Shown: positions 18,504-27,189, numbered from the stretch's first letter. The stretch: DNA of 64,000 nucleotides from Gluconobacter sp. Gdi (GCF_014132155.1 NZ_BLJQ01000001.1:248001-312000); one strand, 5' to 3'. Notes: generated by a model from the letters alone, not told the origin. Numbers and translations: made by a program.

Positions 18504-19844
18504 ATGACACAGAATACGCCCCCTCGCGGCTCCGGCCGTCCGAAGAACCCGTCCGCGTCCCGCCAGGGAGGACGCCGTCCGAAGCCGGGACAGGAGCGCC
18601 GCCCCAGTCCGGATCCGACACGTGATCTTGCCTTCGACATTGTCTGCGGTGTGGTCGAACATCGCCGTATGCTCGAAACGACGCTGGACCGTGCCGGGCC
18701 GATGGACCCGCGGGATCGTGCTTCTGCGCATCGTCTGGCGGCAACAACGCTACGGTACATGGGGAGCATGACTGAAATTCTTCAGCCGATGCTGCGCCGT
18801 GAACCGCCCGAGCCTGTTCGGTGTGCGTTGCTTCTGGGTGTGGCGCAGCTGTTGCATCTGGAAACGCCACCACATGCAGCGGTAGGCACGATTGTTGACC
18901 TGCTGCGTCGTCGCGGTCTGGCGCCTTTCGCCGGGCTGGCGAATGCTGTGCTTCGGCGTGTGGCGCGTGAAGGGCGCGATCTTCTGGAAGGGCTCGATGA
19001 CGCCAGACTGGATGTTCCGGCGTGGTTGTGGAGCGCCTGGGGTCATCGCGCACGGTCCATTTCCCGCGGACTGCATCGTGAGGCGCCGCTGGATCTGAGC
19101 CTGCGCCCGGGGGCAACAGCGCCTGAAGGTGGCGATGTCCTGCCGACGGGGACTGTGCGTTATCCGGCTGGGACACGGATTGCGACAATGGAAGGCTTCG
19201 AAGAGGGGCAGTTCTGGGCGCAGGATGTGGCTGCTGCCATGCCTGTGAAGCTTATGGGGGATGTCGCTGGGAAGACGGTGATTGACCTCTGTGCAGCCCC
19301 AGGAGGCAAGACGGCTCAGCTTTCTGCTGCCGGCGCAAATGTCACGGCCATCGAAAAGGAAGAGTCCCGCGCGGTTCGCCTGCGTGAGAACATCACCCGG
19401 ATGCGCGCAACCGCTGAGACGATTGTTGCAGATGGCTTGAAATGGCGCCCGAAAGCACCGGTTGATGCGGTTCTGCTGGATGCGCCGTGTTCAGCAACGG
19501 GGACGTTCCGCCGTCATCCGGATGTGCTGTGGATCAAACGCCCGCGTGACGTCACGGCATTGGCGGAAGGTCAGGACGCGTTCATTGACGCAGCGCGTGA
19601 CATGCTGAAGCCGGGTGGCATGCTGATGTATGCCGTCTGCTCTCTTCAGGATGAAGAGGGTCCGGATCGCATTGCAGCCGCGCTTGCACGCGGGGGCTGG
19701 AAGCATGTGCCGTTCACGGATGAAGAACTGGCGGACATGGCGATTGCCCGGACGCCGGAAGGATTTTTCCGAACACATCCCGGTCTCTGGTGGGATCGGG
19801 GCGGAATGGATGGCTTCTTTGCCGCCAGATTAATCCGCGCCTAA
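18504..19844 (+). CDS. rsmB: 16S rRNA (cytosine-C5) methyltransferase, RsmB/Sun type
   Basis: 446 residues from the ATG at 18504. A disordered Arg/Pro-rich N-terminus (about 1-35) precedes a NusB-like RNA-binding domain (about 37-170). The methyltransferase half has SAM motif I VIDLCAAPGGKT, motif IV LDAPCSATG and motif VI YAVCSLQDEEG; the last holds the catalytic Cys. In E. coli RsmB makes m5C967 of 16S rRNA. The open frame starts earlier (18465), but MTQN is the likelier start. A T-rich terminator follows. Confidence 0.9.
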   Translation: MTQNTPPRGSGRPKNPSASRQGGRRPKPGQERRPSPDPTRDLAFDIVCGVVEHRRMLETTLDRAGPMDPRDRASAHRLAATTLRYMGSMTEILQPMLRREPPEPVRCALLLGVAQLLHLETPPHAAVGTIVDLLRRRGLAPFAGLANAVLRRVAREGRDLLEGLDDARLDVPAWLWSAWGHRARSISRGLHREAPLDLSLRPGATAPEGGDVLPTGTVRYPAGTRIATMEGFEEGQFWAQDVAAAMPVKLMGDVAGKTVIDLCAAPGGKTAQLSAAGANVTAIEKEESRAVRLRENITRMRATAETIVADGLKWRPKAPVDAVLLDAPCSATGTFRRHPDVLWIKRPRDVTALAEGQDAFIDAARDMLKPGGMLMYAVCSLQDEEGPDRIAAALARGGWKHVPFTDEELADMAIARTPEGFFRTHPGLWWDRGGMDGFFAARLIRA

Positions 19845-19850
19845 GAATTA

Positions 19851-19883
19851 AAGCCTGCCTGTTTTTCAGGCGGGCTTTTTTTT
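19851..19883 (+). terminator. Rho-independent terminator after rsmB
   Basis: Stem AGCCTGCCTG/CAGGCGGGCT with one imperfect pair, loop of Ts, then eight Ts, beginning 7 bases after the rsmB stop. Confidence 0.9.
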
Positions 19884-20171
19884 GCATTCGCTCCGAAAAT
19901 ACCAATATTTTAGAAATAATATGCAAAATGCTTTCGTGCGAAGGTTGCCCGCTCAACCTGCGAATATTTACTGCGAAATCGTACCTCAATGCGTAGATGG
20001 AGAGCCTTTTGGGTCTTATAAAAGTGCGCTTGTTTCCTCTAAGGATATGAAAACAAACAGAATAATTTTAATGCACATGCGCTTTTGTAGTGTCAAATTC
20101 TTTTATAATTTTTTTTATAAATAGGTTTTCATGATCCAAAATATCTAATTCTAATATTTTTTTTAAGGAGT
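19884..20171 (+). other. AT-rich intergenic region upstream of the small lipoprotein gene
   Basis: Base composition is clearly more AT-rich than its surroundings, with runs of T at 20108-20116 and 20157-20164. TATAAT-like hexamers occur near 20103 and 20115. AAGGAG at 20165-20170 lies only 1 base before the ATG at 20172. An 80-codon open frame at 19882-20124 has no ribosome site and no recognisable domain. I take this as leader and promoter DNA, possibly acquired. Confidence 0.4.
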
Positions 20172-20358
20172 ATGGTCCGAAAAAAACAAGGCAGTAAAAC
20201 CAGTATTTGCTCTGGCATTTATTCCATTGTTTCTGGTGATGTCTGCATGTTCTGGTAGCGGATTCTCCGATTCTTCCAAGAATAATGAAAAATTTTCTCA
20301 GACAATTGAGAACATTTCACCTTATGGAAATACAATTCCAGATCGCGCCATGTTCTAA
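20172..20358 (+). pseudogene. Small lipoprotein gene, apparently frameshifted at an A7 run
   Basis: Frame 1 from 20167 to the TAA at 20356 reads as a small lipoprotein: Lys-rich n-region, hydrophobic PVFALAFIPLFLV, lipobox MSAC, then a Ser/Asn-rich mature part of about 35 residues ending PDRAMF. That frame has no ATG, GTG or TTG before the signal sequence. The only ATG (20172, after AAGGAG) is one frame off. If the seven As at 20180-20186 were six, ATG would read MVRKNKAVKPVFALAF in frame. So it is a recent frameshift, a sequencing indel in the homopolymer, or a slippage-expressed gene. The AAGGAG-ATG spacing is short. A terminator follows, as expected for a real gene. Confidence 0.6.
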
Positions 20359-20390
20359 TCTGCTGCATGGCTGGATCTGAGGTTTTTTAG

Positions 20391-20424
20391 AGCGTCATCT
20401 CTTGGGAGATGGCGCTTTATTTTT
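20391..20424 (+). terminator. Rho-independent terminator after the small lipoprotein gene
   Basis: Stem AGCGTCATCTC/GAGATGGCGCT (11 bp with a wobble), loop TTGG, then TTATTTTT. Confidence 0.85.
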
Positions 20425-20503
20425 GTCCAGACCTGAAAGGACCTGACCTGCGGTTGGAAACGTCGCGGGCAGGCCGGTGCGGAAATCTCCTTGCTTCCGA
20501 TTT

Positions 20504-20527
20504 GGTGATATAGTTATGTAAATCACC
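20504..20527 (+). promoter_or_regulatory. Inverted-repeat operator GGTG-N16-CACC before the YtrA-type operon
   Basis: The arms extend to TGGTGAT and ATCACCA and are perfect. The spacing of the GGTG and CACC cores is exactly 16 bases. This is the pattern I recall being described for a YtrA-subfamily GntR repressor in Xanthomonas. A possible promoter (TTGCTT at 20491, TTATGT at 20514, 17-base spacer) overlaps it, so a bound repressor would block transcription. It lies 60 bases before the regulator's start. Confidence 0.6.
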
Positions 20528-20587
20528 AGAACGGAAATGAGGCGTACGAAATGAAGTCCCGGGCAGAGAGATTTGAGGAGGTGTGTT

Positions 20588-20947
20588 GTGGATGGTGCGT
20601 GGAATGAGAGCCAGCCGATCTATCAGCAACTCCGGGACAGGGTGGTCGGCATGATGCTGGATGGTGCTGTCGCTGAGGGTGACGCAATCCCGTCGGTTCG
20701 ACAGGTTGCAGCCGAATGCCAGGTGAATCCTTTGACCGTGATGAAGGCGTATCAGCAGCTTTCTGATGAAGGGCTGGTCGAGAAGCGTCGTGGTCTTGGA
20801 CTGTTCGTGGCGCAGGGTGCGCTGGCGCGGCTCGGTGAGAGCGAACGTCAGAAATTCCTGACGGAACAATGGCCGGAAACGCTACGGACAATCCGTCGTC
20901 TTGGTCTCAGCCTGAATGATCTTCTCAAAAAGGGAGATGTCGCATGA
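20588..20947 (+). CDS. GntR family, YtrA subfamily transcriptional regulator
   Basis: 119 residues. An N-terminal winged helix-turn-helix (IYQQLRDRVVGMML, then AIPSVRQVAAECQVNPLTV) is followed by a short helical tail of about 45 residues, the size that defines the YtrA subfamily; there is no effector-binding FadR or UTRA domain. GTG 20588 is chosen since AGGAGG lies 6 bases upstream; TTG at 20573 is in the same frame. It overlaps the ABC ATPase gene by ATGA. It likely represses its own operon through the palindrome just upstream. Confidence 0.88.
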   Translation: MDGAWNESQPIYQQLRDRVVGMMLDGAVAEGDAIPSVRQVAAECQVNPLTVMKAYQQLSDEGLVEKRRGLGLFVAQGALARLGESERQKFLTEQWPETLRTIRRLGLSLNDLLKKGDVA

Positions 20948-21819
20948 TCTGTATTGAAGCACAGGGTCTGCGAAAAGTGCATCGCGGGGGCAAAGGTGTT
21001 CTGGGCATTGACCTCAGTATTCCATCGGGCCGAATTGTTGGGCTGATCGGACCGAATGGCGCAGGCAAGACGACAGCTCTGAATGCCATTCTGGGTCTTG
21101 TCCCCTATGAAGGTTCCCTCAAGATTCTGGGGCGTGATCCCTGGCGTGAGCGCGAAGCAATGATGCAGGATGTCTGCTTTATTGCCGATGTGGCTTTGCT
21201 GCCGCGCTGGATGAAGGTCTGGCAGGTTCTGGACTATGTCGAAGGCGTTCATCCACGGTTTGACCGGAGCCGGGCGGAGCACTTTCTCTCCCGGACAGAC
21301 ATTCAGAAGCGTTCTCGCGTGCGGGATTTGTCCAAGGGTATGGTCGCGCAGCTTCATCTGGCGCTGGTCATGGCTATTGATGCCAAGCTGCTGGTGCTTG
21401 ATGAGCCGACGCTGGGGCTGGACCTGCTGTATCGTCGCGAATTCTACATCACGCTTCTTAATGATTATTTCGACCATGACCGCACCATTCTGGTGACGAC
21501 CCATCAGGTCGAGGAAATCGAGGATATCCTCACGGATGTGATCCTGATCGGGGATGGTCGCATCACCCTACAGGACAGCATGGAAAATCTGGCGCAGCGT
21601 TTCGTGGAACTGAAACCCAGAGCGGAGACTTCGGACACTGCCCGACATCTGGGGCCGATCAGTGAAAGGCTTATCATGGGGCAGCCGATCATGCTTTTCG
21701 ATGGGGTGCCGCACAGTGAACTGGCGGCCCTTGGCGAAACACGCCAGCCGCGACTGGCCGATCTGTTTCTGGTGCTGATGGGACAGAACCGTGGGAACAG
21801 GAAAGGGGCAGGGGCATGA
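20944..21819 (+). CDS. ABC transporter ATP-binding protein (YtrB-like)
   Basis: 291 residues. Walker A is GPNGAGKTTAL, the signature is the variant LSKGM, Walker B is LLVLDEPTLGLD, and the H-loop is TTHQVEE. The last 80 residues form a C-terminal extension of unknown role. It is coupled by ATGA overlaps to the regulator before it and the permease after it, giving a one-regulator, one-ATPase, one-permease exporter, as in other YtrA-controlled operons, which often respond to cell-wall or membrane stress. Confidence 0.88.
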   Translation: MICIEAQGLRKVHRGGKGVLGIDLSIPSGRIVGLIGPNGAGKTTALNAILGLVPYEGSLKILGRDPWREREAMMQDVCFIADVALLPRWMKVWQVLDYVEGVHPRFDRSRAEHFLSRTDIQKRSRVRDLSKGMVAQLHLALVMAIDAKLLVLDEPTLGLDLLYRREFYITLLNDYFDHDRTILVTTHQVEEIEDILTDVILIGDGRITLQDSMENLAQRFVELKPRAETSDTARHLGPISERLIMGQPIMLFDGVPHSELAALGETRQPRLADLFLVLMGQNRGNRKGAGA

Positions 21820-22736
21820 GCGAATATGGAAAAATGACGTGGCCGCTGAAGCAATACGTCTGGACTGTCAGGCGAGAGCTTTGGGGAAACCGGTTTTTGA
21901 TACTCGGCCCCTTGGTAATGGTTTGTCTGCCATTGGTTCTTCTCTGCTTGAAGCTGCACACGAGCCACCTCAAGGTCATAAAAGGGACGGCAGAAATTGT
22001 TCCACCAACCCTGTTGTTCAGGATCACGGCGGAAATGCTGTTTGGGATCGCCAATGTCGCAGCCCTGACGGTGGGGTGCATCTATGCGCTCGGTACGTTC
22101 TATAATGAACGTAAGGACCTGTCGGTGCTTTTCTGGAAGTCTCTGCCTGTCTCGGACCGATTGAGCGTCGCGGCCAAGGCGAGTGTTGTGCTTGCGATCG
22201 GCCCTCTTTTGTCGCTGTTTTTAAGCTGGGTGGCGACGATCGTTCTTATTGTCGCGACTGCACAGGCATACGGAATTTCTCCGGTGGGTCTGGCAGAACA
22301 AGCCAGTGTAGGTCATCTGATGATCTATGATATTGCCTATATCGTGCTGAATACTCTGTGGTGGTTACCGATTTATGCCGTTCTGTTCTTGGTCTCAGCC
22401 AGTGTCAGAACCGTGCCTGCCGTGTGGGTATTAGGGGGACTGGCGGGTCTCTATATTGTGGAAGCCATTGGTCTGCGTACGAACCATATTACGGGCATCA
22501 TATGGGACCGCTTTTTGCATTTTCCCGGGACCGGTTTCCACGATGCCCAGATGAAGATCATCGCCACCCAGTCTGATGGGTTTGATGTACAGCATACGCC
22601 AACAGATAAGATCGTAACCGGACACCTGGACTTTCTAGCCCTGTTTTCGATGCCTTCACTTTGGTGGGGTGTGTTGCTGGCGGCGGTCTGTCTCGTTCTG
22701 ACAGTCTGGCTGCGTCGCCGGGCAGAGCCTATCTAG
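21816..22736 (+). CDS. ABC-2 type transporter permease
   Basis: 306 residues with about six hydrophobic segments, at about residues 25-45, 70-95, 120-150, 175-195, 200-220 and 275-297, and a large extracytoplasmic loop near 225-265. This is the usual ABC-2 or YtrC/D-like layout. It starts in the stop codon of the ATPase gene, so the two should be made together. The substrate is unknown. A hairpin shared with the convergent aroE follows. Confidence 0.82.
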   Translation: MSEYGKMTWPLKQYVWTVRRELWGNRFLILGPLVMVCLPLVLLCLKLHTSHLKVIKGTAEIVPPTLLFRITAEMLFGIANVAALTVGCIYALGTFYNERKDLSVLFWKSLPVSDRLSVAAKASVVLAIGPLLSLFLSWVATIVLIVATAQAYGISPVGLAEQASVGHLMIYDIAYIVLNTLWWLPIYAVLFLVSASVRTVPAVWVLGGLAGLYIVEAIGLRTNHITGIIWDRFLHFPGTGFHDAQMKIIATQSDGFDVQHTPTDKIVTGHLDFLALFSMPSLWWGVLLAAVCLVLTVWLRRRAEPI

Positions 22737-22743
22737 GCAAAAT

Positions 22744-22776
22744 CTAAAACCCTCCGTCTGTGTGCCAGACGGAGGG
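22744..22776 (-). terminator. Rho-independent terminator for aroE
   Basis: Perfect 11-bp stem CCCTCCGTCTG/CAGACGGAGGG, 5-base loop. On the minus strand it is followed by TTTTA and TTTT; on the plus strand there is no T run, so it mainly serves aroE. Confidence 0.85.
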
Positions 22777-22786
22777 GGCTCGGAGT

Positions 22787-23647
22787 TCAGTCTCCGGATG
22801 ATTCAAAAATTTCTTCCAGTGTCTGGGCCATCACGTCTCCATCGAGCGTTTTGCCCAGCCAGATCTCAACACCAATCAGGCCTTGGTTGACCAGCATTCC
22901 CAAGCCATCGAGGGTCGTGCAGCCTTGCGAGTGAGCTTCCTGAAGGAAGCGTGTTTGCGGTGGGTTGGGAATGACGTCCGCAACAATCTGCCCTTTGGTC
23001 AGGCTTTTAATGTCCACAGGCGGTATCGCCTCCGGATCACCAAGGCCAATGGATGTGGCATTGATGACGATATCTGTGCCTTCGGGAACGGAAACATCGC
23101 CCTGCCAGGGCTTCGCTTCGGCATCTGCGCTTGAGTTGTCACGCACGAGCGCAGCAATGGTCTCGGCTTTCTTGACGTCACGATTGACGATGGTGAGATG
23201 GGCGGCGCCCGCCAGTGCCAGTTCAACGGCAATCGCACGTGCGGCTCCCCCTGCGCCAAGAAGAAGAACGCGTTTTCCGGCTGGATCTGTGATCTCTTTC
23301 AAGGACGCCAGAAACCCCTTGCCGTCCGTGTTATGGCCCGTCAGGCGTCCGTCCTTGATGGCGACGCAGTTGACCGCTCCGATCAGTTTTGCTGACTCAT
23401 CCAAAGCATCGAGATGTTCCAGAACCGCGACCTTATGGGGCAGGGAGCAATTGAACCCGACCCATTCCATGGCTTTGGCACCTTTGACGGCGTCAGCCAG
23501 ATTGTCTGCCTTGACGTCACAGTTGATGTAACGCGCGTTCAGTCCCTCATGGATGTATGCGGCTTCGATCATGGCGACGGTTGGATTGTCTGCGCATGGT
23601 GTCGAAAATGATCCTGTCAGAATGCTGCGGAAGTTCTGGTCACTCAT
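22787..23647 (-). CDS. aroE: Shikimate dehydrogenase family protein AroE
   Basis: 286 residues. The N-terminal substrate domain has SLPHK with the catalytic Lys at about residue 70 and NTDGKGF with the catalytic Asp at about 107. The Rossmann domain has GAGGAARAIA (about 131) and NRD. It reduces 3-dehydroshikimate to shikimate in aromatic amino acid synthesis. The second loop, NRDVKK in place of NRTxxR, leaves open NAD rather than NADP use and a quinate role. The 286 residues are slightly longer than E. coli AroE (272). Confidence 0.87.
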   Translation of the reverse strand: MSDQNFRSILTGSFSTPCADNPTVAMIEAAYIHEGLNARYINCDVKADNLADAVKGAKAMEWVGFNCSLPHKVAVLEHLDALDESAKLIGAVNCVAIKDGRLTGHNTDGKGFLASLKEITDPAGKRVLLLGAGGAARAIAVELALAGAAHLTIVNRDVKKAETIAALVRDNSSADAEAKPWQGDVSVPEGTDIVINATSIGLGDPEAIPPVDIKSLTKGQIVADVIPNPPQTRFLQEAHSQGCTTLDGLGMLVNQGLIGVEIWLGKTLDGDVMAQTLEEIFESSGD

Positions 23648-23703
23648 GTCTGGCTCTCCTGTGTTGAGGCGTCCCTGACATAAAAAGACATGCTGAACAG
23701 ATT

Positions 23704-23727
23704 GGAACCGCCTTTGAGCGGTTCAGG
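23704..23727. terminator. Weak hairpin between the histidine kinase and aroE
   Basis: Stem GAACCGC/GCGGTTC with a 6-base loop and no T run on either strand. It lies about 35 bases after the kinase stop and could act as an RNA end or processing signal. Confidence 0.35.
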
Positions 23728-23761
23728 CTATGGATGGCAGAGAAGTGATGAGGAGAGGGGG

Positions 23762-25357
23762 CTACGCCGCCAGCGTGATGATCGTCCGCAGGCCGCCTTC
23801 GCCGCGGTTCTGAAGGCGTACGTCACCCCCCTGTGCCCGCAGGATTGTCCGGGCGATGGAAAGCCCCAGGCCGGTGCCCCCAGTCTCACGGTTCCGGCTG
23901 GTCTCGATCCGCACGAACGGCTCAAAAACCCGCTCTAGCTCACCTTCAGGCAGGCCGGGGCCGTTGTCCTCGATAATGATGCGGGCGATGCGGTCTTTTT
24001 CTTTCTTCTGGGAGGGCGGAATGAGCGTGACATGCGCACTGCCACCATACTTCAGAGAATTGAGAATAAGATTGTTCAGTGCGCGTTTCAGCGCTACGGA
24101 CCGGGCCTGAATCCGGACTGGTTGTACGGGCAACTCATAGACCAGCGCATCTGCCTGCTGCGGGTGGCTTTCTGCCGCTTCGTCCATGATGGTTTGCAGC
24201 AGGGTGCGCAGATCAAGGGAGACAACCTGTTCATTCGAGGCGCTGTCACGACCGAAAGCCAGTGTGGCGGCCACCATGGCTTCCATTTCATCAAGATCCG
24301 CCAGAATCTTGTTGCGCAGTTCGTCATCGTCAATGAATTCGGCACGTAGCTTCAGCCGTGTAATTGGTGTGCGCAGGTCATGCCCGATTGCGGTCAGCAT
24401 AAGCGTCCGGTCCGAGACAAACCGGCGGATCCGCATGGACATCGTGTTAAAAGCAATCGCCGCCCGGCGGATCTCCGAGGGGCCGTTTTCAGGTAGAACC
24501 GTTGAGCTGTTGACGTCCCGACCAAGCGCTTCCGCGGCAGTGGCCAATGTCGTGACCGGGGCGATCAGGCGGCGTGTGGCCCAGACGATCAGCGCCCCTC
24601 CGAAGAGGGACATCATCAGGAATGCGATGATGAATGTCGGAGCTTCGAGCGGGTTGGGCAGCGGCATGACGTAACGGACGACAAGCCAGCAATGACCATC
24701 CGGCAACAGCATGGATGTGGAATGTGTCCGAAGTTCCTGGCCGGCCCAGATCTCCAGTGGGTAAAGAGAGGAAGGGAGGAACGATCCCCGCATGAAGGGG
24801 GGGATCTCTCGGTATCCTTCACGCCCGCTGCTTCCCGGCCCGTACCAGCCTTCATGAGGACGATCAAAACCGTGTTCATTAGGGAAGGGCGGGTGTTCAG
24901 GGGAGCCGAAAGGGTGTTCCCTGCTCTCTTCCCCGGGCGGTAGCGCCCCAGGGCCTCCTGGTTCCATCAACCCACCGGGGCCAAACGGAGCCGGGCCGGG
25001 ACCGAAACCGGGAGGCGGGGCATGAAAGCGCCCGGGAGCGAGCCCGCCCGGCGCGAAAAAGGGAAGCGGAATTTTGTGGCTATGGATGTCCTGATCCGGC
25101 GTCCCAAGCAGAAGAACTGTTGTATTCGACGGGATGTGCAGGTCGTCTATGGCGTTCTTCCGGTCTTCCTCCTTTGTTTCTGCAATTGTGCGATAAATGG
25201 AAAAGACCTGGATCTGGTAGTCATGCATCTGGCTGCGTTCAGCCAGATCAAGACGGTCGAGCGCGTGGATTCCCAGTCCTGCAAGTTCAATGACGGCCAG
25301 CCCGACAATCAGAAGCAGGCTGGTGCGAGCGACAAGGGAACTGGGAAAAAAGCGCAC
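23762..25357 (-). CDS. Sensor histidine kinase with Pro/Gly/His-rich sensor loop
   Basis: 531 residues, GTG start. Membrane helix at about 9-30, extracytoplasmic domain at about 31-240, second helix at about 243-262, HAMP at about 263-315, HisKA with HDLRTP (phospho-acceptor His) at about residue 328, then HATPase with NSLKYGG, EDNGPGLP and GTGLGLSIA. The sensor loop holds a long Gly/Pro segment at about 100-190 with many His residues (EHPF, EHPP, NEHG, RPHEG). Metal, pH or cationic-compound sensing is possible but not shown. The response regulator gene ends 2 bases before the start. Confidence 0.9.
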   Translation of the reverse strand: MRFFPSSLVARTSLLLIVGLAVIELAGLGIHALDRLDLAERSQMHDYQIQVFSIYRTIAETKEEDRKNAIDDLHIPSNTTVLLLGTPDQDIHSHKIPLPFFAPGGLAPGRFHAPPPGFGPGPAPFGPGGLMEPGGPGALPPGEESREHPFGSPEHPPFPNEHGFDRPHEGWYGPGSSGREGYREIPPFMRGSFLPSSLYPLEIWAGQELRTHSTSMLLPDGHCWLVVRYVMPLPNPLEAPTFIIAFLMMSLFGGALIVWATRRLIAPVTTLATAAEALGRDVNSSTVLPENGPSEIRRAAIAFNTMSMRIRRFVSDRTLMLTAIGHDLRTPITRLKLRAEFIDDDELRNKILADLDEMEAMVAATLAFGRDSASNEQVVSLDLRTLLQTIMDEAAESHPQQADALVYELPVQPVRIQARSVALKRALNNLILNSLKYGGSAHVTLIPPSQKKEKDRIARIIIEDNGPGLPEGELERVFEPFVRIETSRNRETGGTGLGLSIARTILRAQGGDVRLQNRGEGGLRTIITLAA

Positions 25358-25359
25358 TT

Positions 25360-26085
25360 TCAGACGCGTTCGACTTCTGCTGCAAGAACATAGCCGCCAC
25401 CGCGCACGGTCTTGATGACCTGTGCATTCCTGCCGTCATCTTCCAGCTTGCGACGCAGGCGGCTGATGGCGACGTCAATGGCACGGTCGAACGGTCCAGC
25501 CTGACGGCCGCGAAGCAGCTCAAGCAGCATGTCTCGGGTCAGGACGCGGTTGGCGCGTTCCAGCAGCGCGATCAGAAGATCGTATTCGCCACCCGTCAGG
25601 GAGATTTCTGCTCCATCAGGGTTGAGCAGACGGCGGCGGACAGGATCGAGGCACCAGCCGGCAAACATGATCTTGCGGGTATCTGTGGCCTGACGTTTTT
25701 CAGACGCATCAACTGTCCGGCGCAGAACAGCGCGAATGCGGGCGAGGAGTTCGCGGGGATTGAACGGCTTGGCAACGTAATCGTCCGCGCCAAATTCCAG
25801 ACCGATGATCCGATCGGTTTCATCGCTCATGGCCGTCAGCATGATGATGGGAACATTATCCTGGGTACGCAGCCACCGTGCGACCTCAAGGCCGCTTTCG
25901 CCCGGAAGCATCAGGTCCAGAACCACAAGCTGGTAATGACCGTTGGCCCAGGCTTTTCGGGCTTCACGACCATCGCGCGCAGCCGTGACGCGGAAATGGT
26001 TCCGTTCAAGGAACTTGCTCAGAAGCTCCCGGATTTCACGGTCATCATCGACGACCAGAAGATGGGGAAGGGTTTCTGTACCCAT
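25360..26085 (-). CDS. OmpR family response regulator
   Basis: 241 residues from the ATG at 26085, after a GGAAGG site; ATG 26103 in frame would add six residues without a clear ribosome site. Receiver domain: VVDDDREIREL acidic pocket, phospho-Asp in LVVLDLMLPG, conserved Lys in YVAKPFNPREL. A winged-helix output domain follows, with GGEYDLLIALL and DVAISRLRRKLE. It is 2 bases from the kinase gene, so they are a cognate pair. Target genes cannot be told from sequence; the operon also includes cysK upstream. Confidence 0.92.
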   Translation of the reverse strand: MGTETLPHLLVVDDDREIRELLSKFLERNHFRVTAARDGREARKAWANGHYQLVVLDLMLPGESGLEVARWLRTQDNVPIIMLTAMSDETDRIIGLEFGADDYVAKPFNPRELLARIRAVLRRTVDASEKRQATDTRKIMFAGWCLDPVRRRLLNPDGAEISLTGGEYDLLIALLERANRVLTRDMLLELLRGRQAGPFDRAIDVAISRLRRKLEDDGRNAQVIKTVRGGGYVLAAEVERV

Positions 26086-26145
26086 GATGATGTTACCTTC
26101 CATCGGCTTGTGGCGCGGTTCAGGTCCGCCGCGCCACTTTCGTGC

Positions 26146-27189
26146 TTACGCCAGCCAGGAGGGAACCGGGAGGTTTTTCGCACGAAGGAACTCAGGGTTG
26201 AACAGCTTGGACTGATACCTTGCCCCTCCATCGCACAGGATTGTAACAATCGTATGTCCAGGACCAAGCTTCCTTGCAGTTCGGATAGCTGCTGCAACAT
26301 TGATGCCTGACGAACCACCCACGGACAGGCCTTCTTCTGCGGTCAGGGCAAAGATCTGCTCCAGCGCTTCCGGGTCCGCAATTCGCTCTGCATCATCAGG
26401 TGCGCAGCCCTCAAGATTGGCTGTGACACGTCCTTGGCCAATACCTTCCGTGATGGAGCCGCCGCTGATGGTCAGATCGTTGGATTTCACCCAGCCATAG
26501 AGTGCGGAACCTTCCGGGTCCGCCAGAACGATCTTTGGGGCCGTTTTGCCTGCTGCCGCAGCCTGTTCCCGCAGGCCCATTCCGATGCCTGCCAGAGTGC
26601 CGCCGGTGCCGCAGGCGCAGGTGAAGGCATCAATCTTTCCGCCCGTCTGGTTCCAGATTTCGACGGCTGTCGTGGTGCGATGGCCTTCGCGGTTGGCAGT
26701 ATTGTCGAACTGGTTAGCCCAGAAAGCACCGGTTTCCTCAGCCAGACGACGTGACACATGGACGTAGTTGCCCGGGTCACGGAAGGGCTTGGCGGGGACC
26801 AGTCGCAGGTCTGCGCCGATCATGCGCAGAAAGTCGAGCTTTTCGCGGCTCTGGGTTTCCGGCACGACGATGATCGCCTTGCAGCCCATGGCCTGAGCTA
26901 CCAGTGTCAGTCCGATGCCAGTATTGCCCGCCGTTCCTTCGACAACAGTTCCGCCGGGCTTGAGAGCGCCAGTGCGGAAAGCATCTTCGATGATGGCAAG
27001 TGCCGCACGGTCTTTGACCGATCCGCCGGGGTTCATGAACTCCGCCTTGCCGTAGATGTCACAACCGGTTTCTTCGGAGGCGCGCTTCAGACGGATGAGC
27101 GGCGTTCCGCCAATGGCGGCCGTCATGCTGGAGGAGGTGCTCTGCCACCCTGCCGAAACGGACTGGTGTGGGCTGGTGATGTCAGTCAT
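26146..27189 (-). CDS. cysK: Cysteine synthase (O-acetylserine sulfhydrylase) family protein
   Basis: 347 residues. The PLP Lys is in NPGGSVKDRAA, the phosphate cup is CGTGGTLAGIG, EGTAGNTGIGL is the Asn loop, and GGSSGINVAAA is near the end. It makes cysteine from O-acetylserine and sulfide. At 347 residues it is longer than CysK (about 320), with extra N-terminal residues. A cystathionine beta-synthase-like or CysM-like role cannot be excluded. AGGAG lies before the ATG. A rhodanese gene is divergent across 58 bases, consistent with joint sulfur metabolism. Confidence 0.87.
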   Translation of the reverse strand: MTDITSPHQSVSAGWQSTSSSMTAAIGGTPLIRLKRASEETGCDIYGKAEFMNPGGSVKDRAALAIIEDAFRTGALKPGGTVVEGTAGNTGIGLTLVAQAMGCKAIIVVPETQSREKLDFLRMIGADLRLVPAKPFRDPGNYVHVSRRLAEETGAFWANQFDNTANREGHRTTTAVEIWNQTGGKIDAFTCACGTGGTLAGIGMGLREQAAAAGKTAPKIVLADPEGSALYGWVKSNDLTISGGSITEGIGQGRVTANLEGCAPDDAERIADPEALEQIFALTAEEGLSVGGSSGINVAAAIRTARKLGPGHTIVTILCDGGARYQSKLFNPEFLRAKNLPVPSWLA

